From: Nocardia crassostreae
Lineage (GTDB): Bacteria; Actinomycetota; Actinomycetes; Mycobacteriales; Mycobacteriaceae
Assembly: GCF_001613405.1 (NCBI RefSeq)
Contig: NZ_BDCH01000010.1
Span: 1 to 64,000, forward strand
Direction: 5' to 3'
DNA: 64,000 nt
The position numbers and the translations under genes are program-made. Under the pieces are notes generated by a model. It saw only the letters and a list, made by a program, of their open reading frames with translations. It ran no database searches and was not told the DNA's origin. Shown here one piece after another: positions 43,110-52,660 of this stretch. Position 1 is the first letter of the stretch; each line of letters begins with the position of its first letter.

Positions 43110-43667
43110 GTGCTCGAGTTGGCAATCCTCGGGCTGCTCCTCGAATCGCCCATGCACGGCTATGAGCTGCGCAAGCGATTGACCGGTCTGCTGGGCCCGT
43201 TCCGGGCCTTCTCCTACGGGTCGCTGTATCCGACCCTGCGGCGCATGCAGACCGACGGCCTCATCGCGGAAGAGACCCCACTCGGGTTGGCGACACGGCG
43301 AGCCCGGCGGGTTTACCAACTGACTGACATCGGACGGGAGCGGTTCGCCGAACTGCTGGCCGATACCGGACCACAGAACTACACCGACGACGGCTTCGGC
43401 GTTCATCTGGCCTTCTTCAGCCGCACCCCCGCGGAAGCGCGGATGCGGATCCTGGAGGGGCGGCGGAGGCAGGTCGAGGAGCGCCGAGAAGGACTGCGGG
43501 AAGCGATCAAACGCGCCAGCGGGCAACTGGATCGCTACACCCGCCAGCTCCATCAACTCGGTCTCGAATCAAGCGAGCGCGAAGTGCGCTGGCTCAACGA
43601 GTTGATTGCTGCGGAGCAATCGACGAAGGCGGCACCACAGAAAGAGGGAAATATCGGCCATGAGTGA
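43110..43667 (+). CDS. PadR-family transcriptional regulator (Rv0047c-like)
   Basis: 185 aa. PadR winged helix: [20 protein letters not shown] (start), [34 protein letters not shown], followed by a helical C-terminal dimerisation arm ([19 protein letters not shown]). GTG start with GGGAGG upstream. Stop overlaps the ino1 start by 8 nt. A perfect palindrome in its promoter suggests autoregulation together with ino1. The gene pair is conserved in mycobacteria. Confidence 0.93.
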   Translation: MLELAILGLLLESPMHGYELRKRLTGLLGPFRAFSYGSLYPTLRRMQTDGLIAEETPLGLATRRARRVYQLTDIGRERFAELLADTGPQNYTDDGFGVHLAFFSRTPAEARMRILEGRRRQVEERREGLREAIKRASGQLDRYTRQLHQLGLESSEREVRWLNELIAAEQSTKAAPQKEGNIGHE

Positions 43668-44760
43668 AATCAACACGGCTGAGGGCGCCACCGAAGTTCG
43701 CGTGGCCATTGTCGGTGTGGGTAACTGCGCCTCGTCGCTGGTTCAGGGCGTGCAGTACTACAAGGACGCGGACGAGAATTCCACCGTTCCCGGCCTCATG
43801 CACGTCAAGTTCGGTCCCTACCACGTGCGCGATGTGAAGTTCGTCGCCGCGTTCGACGTGGACGCGAAGAAGGTCGGCTTCGATCTCTCCGACGCGATCT
43901 TCGCGAGCGAGAACAACACCATCAAGATCTCCGACGTGCCGCCGTCCGGTGTGCCCGTGCTGCGCGGCCCGACCCTCGACGGCATCGGCAAGTACTACGC
44001 GCAGACCATCGAGCTGTCCGATGCCGAGCCGGTCGACGTGGTCAAGGCCCTGAAGGACGCCAAGGTCGACGTGCTGGTTTCCTACCTGCCGGTGGGTTCG
44101 GAGGAGGCCGACAAGTTCTACGCGCAGTGCGCCATCGACGCGGGCGTGGCCTTCGTCAACGCGCTGCCGGTGTTCATCGCCTCCGATCCGGTGTGGGCGC
44201 AGAAGTTCGTCGACGCGGGCATCCCGATCGTCGGTGACGACATCAAGTCGCAGGTCGGCGCCACCATTACGCACCGCGTCATGGCCAAGCTGTTCGAGGA
44301 CCGCGGCGTGCAGCTGGACCGCACCATGCAGCTGAACGTAGGCGGCAACATGGACTTCAAGAACATGCTCGAGCACGAGCGCCTGGAGTCCAAGAAGATC
44401 TCCAAGACCCAGGCCGTCACCAGCAACCTGAAGAAGGAACTGGGCGCCAACGATGTGCACATCGGCCCGTCCGATCATGTCGGCTGGCTGGACGACCGCA
44501 AGTGGGCCTACGTGCGCCTCGAGGGACGCGCCTTCGGTGACGTGCCGCTGAACCTGGAGTACAAGCTCGAGGTGTGGGACTCCCCGAACTCCGCGGGCAT
44601 CATCATCGACGCCGTCCGCGCGGCGAAGATCGCCAAGGACCGCGGCATCGGCGGACCGGTCATCCCGGCCTCGGCCTACCTCATGAAGTCCCCGCCGAAG
44701 CAGCTCGCCGACGACGTCGCCCGCGAGCAGCTCGAGGCGTTCATCATCGGGGCTGAATAA
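43660..44760 (+). CDS. ino1: inositol-3-phosphate synthase
   Basis: 366 aa. Converts glucose-6-phosphate to L-myo-inositol-1-phosphate with NAD, the first step to phosphatidylinositol mannosides, mycothiol and inositol lipids. NAD motif [41 protein letters not shown] (in part), [16 protein letters not shown] and [12 protein letters not shown] are typical actinobacterial Ino1. ATG with GAGGG upstream, overlapping padR by 8 nt, so co-transcribed and probably co-regulated. The 23-nt repeat element begins at the last base of its stop codon. Confidence 0.97.
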   Translation: MSEINTAEGATEVRVAIVGVGNCASSLVQGVQYYKDADENSTVPGLMHVKFGPYHVRDVKFVAAFDVDAKKVGFDLSDAIFASENNTIKISDVPPSGVPVLRGPTLDGIGKYYAQTIELSDAEPVDVVKALKDAKVDVLVSYLPVGSEEADKFYAQCAIDAGVAFVNALPVFIASDPVWAQKFVDAGIPIVGDDIKSQVGATITHRVMAKLFEDRGVQLDRTMQLNVGGNMDFKNMLEHERLESKKISKTQAVTSNLKKELGANDVHIGPSDHVGWLDDRKWAYVRLEGRAFGDVPLNLEYKLEVWDSPNSAGIIIDAVRAAKIAKDRGIGGPVIPASAYLMKSPPKQLADDVAREQLEAFIIGAE

Positions 44761-44782
44761 CAACTCTCGTAACTCTCAGGGG
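44760..44782 (+). repeat. 3'-end repeat element, copy 3
   Basis: Same 23 nt as at 37594-37616, starting with the final A of the ino1 stop. It is followed by a small AGGGG-loop-CCCCT hairpin and further GGGGCAAGCCC-type units. Confidence 0.85.
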
Positions 44783-44841
44783 TAAACCCCTGAAATCCCG
44801 TGAAGGGGGAGAGTCCAGGGGCAAGCCCTTGAAACCCCGAT

Positions 44842-44872
44842 AGGGCGGGTTCGCGATTCGCGAACCCGCCCT
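44842..44872. terminator. bidirectional terminator between ino1 and the GyrI-like gene
   Basis: Near-perfect dyad AGGGCGGGTTCGCGA / TCGCGAACCCGCCCT with minimal loop, between converging genes; the effective stem is about 13 bp. Confidence 0.8.
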
Positions 44873-44920
44873 TGGTCTTTCGGGGGTTCGGGGGCTTGCC
44901 CCCGAGAATCTTCTCCTACC

Positions 44921-45346
44921 TCAGTCGAGGGAGACGTAGACCTCGACCGACGTCGGGCCGGTGTAGCGCTCGATCTCGGCGGCGTGGGAGCGGGTGATGG
45001 TGCCCGCGTTCTCGGCCTTGGCGACCTTTGCCCACGCGGTGCGCAGCAGGTCGTAAGGCTTGTCGGACACAACGAATTTGGCGTAGCGGCCCGAGGGGAT
45101 GCGGGTCATCACATCGCCGATGTCGAGGCCGTCCAGGTCGGTCAGTTCGTAGCCCAGTACCGCGACCGCGTGATCGTTCTGGCCGATGTAGGCCGCGACG
45201 CGCTCGGCCTTCTTCTCGCGCGCCAGATAGCGGTCCCAGGTGAAGTTCACCAGATCCAGATCGCGGGCGGTCACCTCGCGCCCGGCCAGCGGAATGGTGA
45301 GCCCGCCGACGAGGAACGCGTCCAGGGTGACGATTTCGAAGTCCAC
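44921..45346 (-). CDS. GyrI-like small-molecule-binding protein (second of pair)
   Basis: 141 aa. The AraC effector-binding/GyrI-like fold is suggested by FEIVTLDAFLVGGLTIPLAG, AYIGQNDHAVAVLGYEL and IPSGRYAKFVV, ending TSVEVYVSLD. GTG start. It follows its paralogue with no spacer other than 5 nt. No DNA-binding domain. Function in small-molecule sequestration or sensing is inferred. Confidence 0.78.
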   Translation of the reverse strand: MDFEIVTLDAFLVGGLTIPLAGREVTARDLDLVNFTWDRYLAREKKAERVAAYIGQNDHAVAVLGYELTDLDGLDIGDVMTRIPSGRYAKFVVSDKPYDLLRTAWAKVAKAENAGTITRSHAAEIERYTGPTSVEVYVSLD

Positions 45347-45351
45347 AGCCC

Positions 45352-45810
45352 CTACCCCTCCACGATCGGATCGAGCGCCACGAAAACCTCCACCGTCCGG
45401 ACGTCCGGATAGCGCTCGAAATCCCCGGTATAGGCGCGCACCAGCGTGCCCGACGCCTCCAGATCCCACACCATGCGCCAGATGGAGGCGATGGTGTCGC
45501 CCAGATTGTCACCACTGCGGGTGAAGCGGGCGAACTTGCCCGCCGGAATGCGGGCCAGCACATCGCCGGGCTGCAGATCGGCCAGGCCGTTGCGCAGGCG
45601 GTAGCCGACGATATGGGTCAGATAGGAGCCGATCTCGGGTGCGTGATCGACATACGCGGTGGCCGGTGGTCCGGGCAGGCTGCGGGCGAGGTTGCGCTTC
45701 CACGCTTCCTCGACCTTGGCGCGGCGCGGTCTTTCGACCGCGAGCGCCGGGCTGCGTAGCACCGTTCCGGCTACCAGCGTCTCGTGGCGTTCAACGACAT
45801 TGAGATCCAC
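45352..45810 (-). CDS. GyrI-like small-molecule-binding protein (first of pair)
   Basis: 152 aa from GTG (MDLNVVERHETLVAGTVL). Similar to the next gene: HIVGYRLRN, IPAGKFARFTRSG and RTVEVFVALDP. Central part has KRNLARSLPG basic run. Two tandem copies suggest either a heterodimer or duplication. Upstream is a 200-bp gene-free spacer to the PBP stop. Confidence 0.78.
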   Translation of the reverse strand: MDLNVVERHETLVAGTVLRSPALAVERPRRAKVEEAWKRNLARSLPGPPATAYVDHAPEIGSYLTHIVGYRLRNGLADLQPGDVLARIPAGKFARFTRSGDNLGDTIASIWRMVWDLEASGTLVRAYTGDFERYPDVRTVEVFVALDPIVEG

Positions 45811-46012
45811 CGGCGTCGCCCCTATGTCTCGTGCTGTCTCCGACCCCACCCTGCTCCAACCCGCATCCTGCCACCGTCGTCCGGAGTCGATGGCACCGGT
45901 GGCCGGTTTCCACAGTATCCGCCGATGGGCGCACAGGGGTGCGTTGTTGTATTTCATGATCAACTGCGCGGGCCGCTGCCCTGCACCCCCGAATTCGGGT
46001 GGGCGAATACAT

Positions 46013-48205
46013 CTAACCCGGAACCGGGATGCTGAGGCCAGGGAAGATTTCCACCTGACGCGGCGGCGGAGCGGGCGGAATGATGACGATCGGCTCCTGC
46101 TGCGCCCCCGGACCGGGATTGAGGATGTCGAAGTTGGCATTGCTGGGCGGCGAGCCGGGAATGGCCTCCGGATTCGGGAAGGCTTCGGCGGGCGTGCCGT
46201 CCAGCGCGCCGTCCATGGTCTGCTTCCAGATGTCGGCGGGCAGGCTCGAACCGTAGACGGCGCCGCCGCGGGCGGTCCGAATCGGCTGGGACTGTTCGGT
46301 TCCCACCCACACCGCGGTGGACAGCGAGGGCGTGAAGCCCACCATCCAGGCGTCCTTGTTGTCGCCGGTCTCGCCGAGCTGGGTGGTGCCGGTCTTGGCC
46401 GCCGAGGCGCGGCCGCCGGACAGCGGCTTCCCGGAGTAGGCGGCGATCGGCCCCATGGCCTGGGCGACGGTATCGGCCACGGCGGGGGTGATGCGCTGTT
46501 CGGAGCGCTGCGGATCGGCTTCGCGGTCGAGCAGGACGCGGCCGTCGCCGGTGATCACCTTCTGTACGAAGTACGGGGCGCGATAGGCGCCGGAGGCGGC
46601 CAGGGTGGCATAGGCCGAGGCCATGTCGATGGGGCGGACCGAATACGCGCCGAGCACGATGGACGGCAGCGGCGGGCCGTCCTCCTCGGTGAGCGTCTTG
46701 CCCGGCACGCCCGGGATCTGTTCGGGGATACCGGCCTGGTGGGCGGCATTGGCAATGGCCTTCGGGCCTTCGAACAGGGCCTGGGTGAGGCGGTAGAAGC
46801 TGGTGTTGAGCGAGCGTTTGAAGGCCTCGCCCAGTGAGCAGGTGCCGCAGGTCTCGCCCTGGACGTTCTGGATCTTCTGACCGTTGACGGTGAGCGGTTC
46901 ACTGTCGATCTTGTAGTTGAGCGAGATGCCCTGTTGCAGCGCGGCCAGCACCGCGAAGGTCTTGAATGCCGAACCGGTTTGCAAGGGGGCTTGCGCGAAA
47001 TCGAAGCCGATACCGTCCGGCCCGCCGTAGTAGGCGCGCACCGCGCCGCTGCGCGGATCGATGGACACCACCGCGGTGCGCAGTTCCCCCGGCTGCCCGC
47101 CCAGCACCCCGCCGACGGCATCGAGGGCGGCCTGCTGGGCGCGCGCGTCGATGGTCGTGATGATCTGGAGCGCACCGGTGTTCAGCTCGTACTCGGAGAT
47201 GCCCGAGTCGCGCAGCTCGCGCAGCACCTGGGCGCGGATCAGGCCCTCGGGCCCGCGCGGAATGCTGTCGTTGAGCTCGGTGACGGGCACGATGTCCGGG
47301 AATGCGGTGGCGGCCCGCTCGTTCCGGTTCAGCACGCCCATTTCCACCATGCCGTCCAGCACGTACACCCAGCGGGCGCGCAACTGCTCGAGATGGGTTT
47401 CCGGATCCAGAATGGACGGGGTGCGCACCACGGCGGCCAGGATGGCGCTCTCGGCGAGGGTGAGTTCGGGGACCGGTTTGGCGAAGTACGCCTTGGCGGC
47501 GGCCGCGATGCCGTGCGCGCCGCGACCGTAGTAGATGGTGTTCAGGTAGGCGGCCAGAATGTCGTCCTTGGACCATTGGCGCGCCATCTTGGCGGAGATG
47601 ATGAGCTCGCGCATCTTGCGGCTCAGCGTCCGTTCGGAACTGAGGAAGGCGTTCTTCACGTATTGCTGGGTAATGGTGGAGCCGCCGCCCGCGTCCTCCT
47701 TGCCCATGACATTGTCCCGGGCCGCGCGCACGAAGGCCGAGGCGGAATAGCCGGGATTGGTGTAGAAGTTGCGGTCCTCGGCCGAGAGCATGGCCAGCCG
47801 CATGTGCTCGGGCACGTCCTTCAGCGGTACCGGCGTGCGATTGCCGTCCGGCGGAACGACTTTGGCAATGACCGACTGCCCGTCCGAGGTGAGGATGGTG
47901 GCGATCTGATTGGTCTGCACCGCCTCCGGATCCGGAATCTCGGCACTCCAGTAGGCCAGCCCCAGCAATAGCGCGGGCATCAGGAAGAAGATGCAGAACA
48001 GCGCCACCAGCACTCGCCGCACGCGTTGCCCGCGCGTCTTCCCCGGCCGCAGCGCCGACGCGGGCTGTTTGGGTGGTTTGGGCCGCTGCCGCGGCTTACT
48101 GTGCGCGGCCGGTCGCCTCGATGCCTGTGTCGCCAGCTCGTTCCACCCTGCCATGGTGGCGTACGGCGCCGGTTCGCCGCGGCGCCGCTTGCGGGACGAG
48201 CTCAC
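46013..48205 (-). CDS. second class A penicillin-binding protein
   Basis: 730 aa. Short basic cytosolic N-terminus (SSSRKRRRGEPAPY, KPRQRPKPPKQP), single membrane anchor (about 65-90, VLVALFCIFFLMPALLLGLAYW in part), GT51 with SAEDRNFYTNPG and GGGSTITQQYVKN, transpeptidase with SAFK, SLNTS and KTGTT. It ends PGLSIPVPG and lacks a PASTA domain. GTG start with AAGGGG 7 nt upstream. About 50% of positions look shared with the ponA1-like PBP at 39554-42388, so it is a duplicated gene. Confidence 0.94.
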   Translation of the reverse strand: MSSSRKRRRGEPAPYATMAGWNELATQASRRPAAHSKPRQRPKPPKQPASALRPGKTRGQRVRRVLVALFCIFFLMPALLLGLAYWSAEIPDPEAVQTNQIATILTSDGQSVIAKVVPPDGNRTPVPLKDVPEHMRLAMLSAEDRNFYTNPGYSASAFVRAARDNVMGKEDAGGGSTITQQYVKNAFLSSERTLSRKMRELIISAKMARQWSKDDILAAYLNTIYYGRGAHGIAAAAKAYFAKPVPELTLAESAILAAVVRTPSILDPETHLEQLRARWVYVLDGMVEMGVLNRNERAATAFPDIVPVTELNDSIPRGPEGLIRAQVLRELRDSGISEYELNTGALQIITTIDARAQQAALDAVGGVLGGQPGELRTAVVSIDPRSGAVRAYYGGPDGIGFDFAQAPLQTGSAFKTFAVLAALQQGISLNYKIDSEPLTVNGQKIQNVQGETCGTCSLGEAFKRSLNTSFYRLTQALFEGPKAIANAAHQAGIPEQIPGVPGKTLTEEDGPPLPSIVLGAYSVRPIDMASAYATLAASGAYRAPYFVQKVITGDGRVLLDREADPQRSEQRITPAVADTVAQAMGPIAAYSGKPLSGGRASAAKTGTTQLGETGDNKDAWMVGFTPSLSTAVWVGTEQSQPIRTARGGAVYGSSLPADIWKQTMDGALDGTPAEAFPNPEAIPGSPPSNANFDILNPGPGAQQEPIVIIPPAPPPRQVEIFPGLSIPVPG

Positions 48206-48318
48206 GAGCATCCCCTTTCGGAGCGTCGAAAAAGCTTGCTTTGCTTCAGGACGCCGCGAATCACCGTGCGGCGCGACCCATGCTAGACGACACACCGACG
48301 GTGTCCGGGGAATTGAAA

Positions 48319-48346
48319 GGGTCCCGGAGCAAAAGCTCCGGGACCC
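48319..48346 (-). terminator. terminator of the sugar ABC operon
   Basis: Perfect 12-bp arms GGGTCCCGGAGC / GCTCCGGGACCC with AAAA loop, 21 nt after the last permease stop. Confidence 0.85.
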
Positions 48347-48367
48347 CTACGGCCCGACGACGGCCCG

Positions 48368-49270
48368 TCAGCTCTTCACGCCACCGGCGGTCAGACCGGA
48401 GATGATGCGGCACTGGAACATGAGCACCATGATCACCAGGGGGATGGTGACGATGGTGCCCGCCGCCATGATGGCCGCGTACGGCTGCACCTGCGGGTTG
48501 TTACCGGAGAACCGGGCCACGGCCACCGTCACCGGCTCGGTGGCATCGCTGGAAAGCAGTCGCGCCAGCAGGTATTCGTTGACCGCGGCGATGAACGCCA
48601 GGATGGCGGTGGTGAACACCGCCGGGGCGGCCAGCGGCAGCATGATCAGGCGGAAGGCCTGGAAGCGCGACGCGCCGTCGATGCGCGCGGCCTCCTCCAG
48701 CTCCCAGGGCAGCTCGGTGAAGAACGACGCCAGGATGTAGACCGTCATGGGCAGCACGAACGAGATGTTCGGGATGATCATGGCCTGGTACTCGCCGATC
48801 CAGCCGATATTGGTGAACAGCTGGAACAGCGGCGTCACCAGCACCACCACGGGGAACATGGACGCGCTCAGGATGAGCCCGGACACCACGTACTTGCCCT
48901 TGAAGGTGAGCCGCGCCAGCGCGTACGCCGCCATGACGCCGATGATGAGCGCCACCACCGTGGTGATGGATCCGATGATCACGCTGTTGCCCAGCGCGCG
49001 CCCGAAGTTGTTGCCGCGGCTGGTGTCGAAGGCGTCGCGGAAGTTGTCCAGTGTGATGTGGGTCGGCCACGGCGTGTTGTCGAACTGGTAGACCGGATCG
49101 CGCAGCGCGGTCACGACCATCCAGTAGAACGGGCCCAGGCCCCAGATCAGGACGATCAGCGCGCCCAGGTAGACCCGCCCGTTGGCGAGTTTCTTGGTCC
49201 ACGGAACCGGCTGCGGCACGCGGGCTTTCGCACTCGGAACGCCGGGTCCCTTAGCCATGTCGATACTCAT
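48368..49270 (-). CDS. carbohydrate ABC transporter permease (MalG/SugB-like)
   Basis: 300 aa, six transmembrane helices. ABC permease EAA loop EEAARIDGASRFQAFRLIMLP couples to the ATPase. Start ATG overlaps the stop of the upstream permease. Together with the next two genes forms a CUT1-type sugar importer resembling the LpqY-SugAB trehalose uptake system. No ATPase in the operon. Confidence 0.92.
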   Translation of the reverse strand: MSIDMAKGPGVPSAKARVPQPVPWTKKLANGRVYLGALIVLIWGLGPFYWMVVTALRDPVYQFDNTPWPTHITLDNFRDAFDTSRGNNFGRALGNSVIIGSITTVVALIIGVMAAYALARLTFKGKYVVSGLILSASMFPVVVLVTPLFQLFTNIGWIGEYQAMIIPNISFVLPMTVYILASFFTELPWELEEAARIDGASRFQAFRLIMLPLAAPAVFTTAILAFIAAVNEYLLARLLSSDATEPVTVAVARFSGNNPQVQPYAAIMAAGTIVTIPLVIMVLMFQCRIISGLTAGGVKS

Positions 49271-50301
49271 CAGTGCGCCTCCCGCTGTGCTTCCTGGGTG
49301 CGAACCGCATTGGCGCCCAGCACCTTCACCAGCAGGAAGGCCACCGCGAATATCAGGAAGAAGGTGATCACCGACAAGGCCGAGGCGCTGTTCGCGCCGA
49401 CCCGCACCTGATCCACCACCAGCGCCGAGATCGGGCGGGTGGCCGGGAGGTTGTTGGTCATGATGGCGGGCAGGTCGTACAGCCGCAGCCCGTCCATGGT
49501 GCGGAACAGAATCGCCACCAGCAGTGCGGGTTTGAGCAGCGGCAGCGTGATGTGCACGAACCGCTGCCAGGCCGAGGCGCCGTCCACCCGGGCGGCCTCG
49601 TAGACGTCCTCCGGAATGACCTGCAGGCCCGCCAGAATCAGCAGCGCCATGAACGGCGTGGTCTTCCACACATCGGCGATGATGACGGCGAACCGCGCGG
49701 GCCAGGCATCGGCGGTCCACAGGATGTGGGTGCCCAGCACCCGGTTCACCACGCCGTCGTACTGGAACATGAACTCCCACAACCGCGCCGTGACGGCGGT
49801 CGGGATGGCCCACGGAATCAGCACGGCGGCGCGCAGCAGGGCGCGGCCCTTGAAGGTCTTGCCCATGATGACGGCCATGCCCAGGCCGATGGTGGCCTCC
49901 AGCGTGACCGTCACCACGGTGAAGAACAGGGTGACGCCGATGGCGAGCCAGAACTGCGAGCCGAGATTGCCGGTCGGGCAGCTGACCGTCTCACCGAGGC
50001 TGTTGGTGCACTGCTGCAGCAGCCAGTGCGTGTAGTTGCTGAACCCGGCGTTGCCGCCCTCCACGAACATGCCGGTCGCGGGATCGAGCCCGGAGTCCTT
50101 CTGGAAGGACATGTACAGGGCGCGGGCGACCGGATAGCCGATCACCACCGCCAGCGCGATGAGCACGGGGGTGACGAACAGCCACGCCTTGGCCGAGTCG
50201 CCCATGGCGGCTCGGCGCTTGCGCTGCGATCGTTCGGGTTTCGCGGACGGCTTGGTCATGCCGGGCGGCTCGACATCGGCCGCTCCCGAAGGACGTGACA
50301 C
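49270..50301 (-). CDS. carbohydrate ABC transporter permease (MalF/SugA-like)
   Basis: 343 aa (GTG start; an internal ATG 14 codons on is possible). Basic cytosolic N-terminus KPERSQRKRRAA then six helices; a loop with QQCTNSLGETVSCPTGN carries two Cys that may form an extracytoplasmic disulfide. EAA loop: YEAARVDGASAWQRFVHITLP. Partner of the downstream permease. Confidence 0.92.
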   Translation of the reverse strand: MSRPSGAADVEPPGMTKPSAKPERSQRKRRAAMGDSAKAWLFVTPVLIALAVVIGYPVARALYMSFQKDSGLDPATGMFVEGGNAGFSNYTHWLLQQCTNSLGETVSCPTGNLGSQFWLAIGVTLFFTVVTVTLEATIGLGMAVIMGKTFKGRALLRAAVLIPWAIPTAVTARLWEFMFQYDGVVNRVLGTHILWTADAWPARFAVIIADVWKTTPFMALLILAGLQVIPEDVYEAARVDGASAWQRFVHITLPLLKPALLVAILFRTMDGLRLYDLPAIMTNNLPATRPISALVVDQVRVGANSASALSVITFFLIFAVAFLLVKVLGANAVRTQEAQREAH

Positions 50302-50347
50302 CTTTTCTCTTCTCCTGCTGGCGACAGACCGTCGGGGCAGATCCGGA

Positions 50348-51649
50348 CTACGACCCGTCGGTCTCGATGCCCTTCTGCATGCCGATGATCGCGTCGTCGA
50401 CGGACTTTGTTCCAGTCAGGGCAGCATAGGCGTTGTCCTGCACGGCCTTCGACACCGCGGTGTAGAACGGGGTCACCGGCCGCGGCACGGCGGAGGCGAT
50501 GGACTCCTTGAGCGCGGGCAGGTACGGCATCTTGGCGATGAGCGCCGGATCGTCGTAGACCGAGGCGCGGACCGACGGCAGCGCACCGGAAGCCACGATG
50601 TGCTGGGCGTCCTCGCTGATCAGGAAGCGCAGGAAGTCCAGCGCGGTGGCCTTGTTCTTGGAGAAGGAGCTGATGGCGGCGTTGTAGCCACCCAGGGTCG
50701 AGGCGCCGATGCCGTCCTTGCCGGGCAGTGGGGCGACACCGAACTTGTCCTTCACGGCCGAGGCGTCCGAACCGGCGTCACCGTAGGAGGACGGCCAGCC
50801 GCGCATGAACATGAGCTTGCCGGTCACGAAGGCCTGCTGGGACTCCGGCTCCTTGAAGGAGATGGCTTCCTTCGGGATGTCGCCGTTCTTGTAGGAGTCG
50901 ACCAGGGTCTGCAGACCGGCGCGGGCCTGCGGGCTGTTCACGGTGGGCGACTTGCCGTCCGGGCCCACGAAGCTTCCGCCGAAGGCATTGATGACCTCGG
51001 CGGTGTTCACGGTCAGACCCTCGTAGGGCGCGAACTGCCCGGCGTAGCAGCCGATGCCCTCGGCCTTGGCCTGCGGGCAGTGCGACAGCATCTCCGTCCA
51101 GGTCTTCGGCGGCTCGGGCACCAGGTCCTTGCGGTAGAACAGCAGGCCGCCATTGGTATTGCGCGGCGCGGCGTAGAGGGTGCCGTTGTAGGTGGCCGAG
51201 GCGACCGGCGGCGACAGCAGCGTCGAGGTGTCGATGGCGAAGGAGTCCTTCAGCGGCTGGATCCAGCCCTTGGCGGCGAACTCCGCGGTCCACGGCACGT
51301 CCATGGCGATGACGTCGTAGTCCGCCGACTTGGCCTGCAGATGCTGGACCAGATCGTCGTACTGCTGGGAGGCGTCGTTGGACTGCTCCTTGAACGTCAC
51401 CTTCTCATCGGGATGCGTGGCGTTCCAGCGCTCGATGAGCTGTTTGACCGCACCGGTCTCGGTGGTGTCCTTGCCCTCGACATAGGTGATGGGCCCGCGG
51501 CCGGTGAGGTTCTGCGAGGTGGGACTGCTCCCGCTGTCGCTGGAGCAGCCGGCGGCGAATGTCGCCGTCAGCAGCGCCGCCGACGCGACCGTTATGGCGG
51601 CACGTGGCACGAGCGACGATCGTAGGGACGACACCTTCTTCAAAACCAT
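50348..51649 (-). CDS. sugar ABC transporter substrate-binding lipoprotein (LpqY/ThuE-like)
   Basis: 433 aa. Lipoprotein signal with lipobox FAAGC (Cys about residue 33), then a type-I periplasmic binding fold: VIAMDVPWTAEFAAKGWIQPL, LYAAPRNTNGGLLFYRKDL (in part), FMRGWPSSYG and LPSVRASVYDDPALI. The phrase MDVxWTAEFA also occurs in mycobacterial LpqY, the trehalose receptor, so trehalose or a related disaccharide is likely. ATG at 51649 has GGAG 8 nt upstream. Confidence 0.9.
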   Translation of the reverse strand: MVLKKVSSLRSSLVPRAAITVASAALLTATFAAGCSSDSGSSPTSQNLTGRGPITYVEGKDTTETGAVKQLIERWNATHPDEKVTFKEQSNDASQQYDDLVQHLQAKSADYDVIAMDVPWTAEFAAKGWIQPLKDSFAIDTSTLLSPPVASATYNGTLYAAPRNTNGGLLFYRKDLVPEPPKTWTEMLSHCPQAKAEGIGCYAGQFAPYEGLTVNTAEVINAFGGSFVGPDGKSPTVNSPQARAGLQTLVDSYKNGDIPKEAISFKEPESQQAFVTGKLMFMRGWPSSYGDAGSDASAVKDKFGVAPLPGKDGIGASTLGGYNAAISSFSKNKATALDFLRFLISEDAQHIVASGALPSVRASVYDDPALIAKMPYLPALKESIASAVPRPVTPFYTAVSKAVQDNAYAALTGTKSVDDAIIGMQKGIETDGS

Positions 51650-51781
51650 CGCGGACACTCCAGATCGAGACGTGAGCGGGGGCACACTCAGCCGGTTGCA
51701 CAAGGGAAGATACATGGTGGAGGTTCCCCGCGCCGGTACTACCTCGTACTTCGCCGCACAGTAAGCGCGTATCGGCCCAGC

Positions 51782-51787
51782 TAGGCT
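51782..51787 (+). promoter_or_regulatory. -10 box TAGGCT, predicted leaderless promoter
   Basis: TAGGCT then 8 nt then the ATG of the DUF2786 gene. Confidence 0.5.
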
Positions 51788-51795
51788 GGGTGCCG

Positions 51796-52632
51796 ATGGC
51801 TTCCCAGGACAAACTCCTCACCCGAATCGGCGGATTGCTGCGGCAGGCCGAATCCACCGACAACGCACACGAAGCCGGGGCCTTCCTCGCGGCGGCGCAG
51901 AAGCTGGCGACTCGCTCGGCCATCGATCTGACGGTGGCGCGGGCCCATATCGCGAGCCGGGAGCGGCGGCCCACGCCCGTGCAGCGGGTCGTCCCCATCG
52001 GCGAGGCCGGTAAGCGCGGGCTGCGCACCTATGTGCAACTGTTCGTCGCCATCGCCACCGCCAATGATGTGCGCTGTGATGTGACCCGCACCTCGACCAC
52101 GGTGTACGCCTACGGTTTCGACACCGATCTCGACACCTGCGAGTCGCTGTACGCCAGCCTGCTGGTGCAGATGGTGCGGGCCTCCGACCAGTACATCAAG
52201 TCCGGGTCGTACCGGACGGCCACCACCGAGAAGATCGTGGTCGAATCCCGTTGGGGCCGGAAGGTCCAGCGCAAGGTGCAGGCTCCCGTCGCGGCCGTCA
52301 CCGCCCGTCTCAACTTCCAGATGGCCTTCGCCGACCGCATCGGCCGCCGCCTCGCCGAGGTGAAGGCGGAGGTGGAGGCTGAAGCCGTGCGCACCGACAC
52401 CGCGTCCACGACCGGCACCGCATTGGCCCTGCGCAACAAGGAGTTGGAGCTCGTCGACTTCCACAGCAGCACGTCCGAGGCGCGCGGCACCTGGCGAGGC
52501 CCGCAGGAATCCGCCGGATACTCCGCCGCCGCCCGCCGGGCGGGCGACCGCGCGGGCCGCGCCGCCCGCCTCAGCGATTCCGCCGAATTGGGCGGTGCGC
52601 GCGGCCAGCTCCCGCGCGGCGCGGGCGGCTGA
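51796..52632 (+). CDS. DUF2786-domain protein
   Basis: 278 aa. DUF2786 at the N-terminus (LLTRIGGLLRQAESTDNAHEAGAFLAAAQKLA in part), then an alpha/beta region typical of the associated DUF7168, and a low-complexity Arg/Ala-rich tail. Followed after 29 nt by the TIGR04338 metallohydrolase gene, a conserved actinobacterial pair. Function unknown; no catalytic motif seen. Starts at the ATG after the TAGGCT box. Confidence 0.88.
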   Translation: MASQDKLLTRIGGLLRQAESTDNAHEAGAFLAAAQKLATRSAIDLTVARAHIASRERRPTPVQRVVPIGEAGKRGLRTYVQLFVAIATANDVRCDVTRTSTTVYAYGFDTDLDTCESLYASLLVQMVRASDQYIKSGSYRTATTEKIVVESRWGRKVQRKVQAPVAAVTARLNFQMAFADRIGRRLAEVKAEVEAEAVRTDTASTTGTALALRNKELELVDFHSSTSEARGTWRGPQESAGYSAAARRAGDRAGRAARLSDSAELGGARGQLPRGAGG

Positions 52633-52660
52633 CCGTGCGGGAGAACCGGGCGGCATCGGT

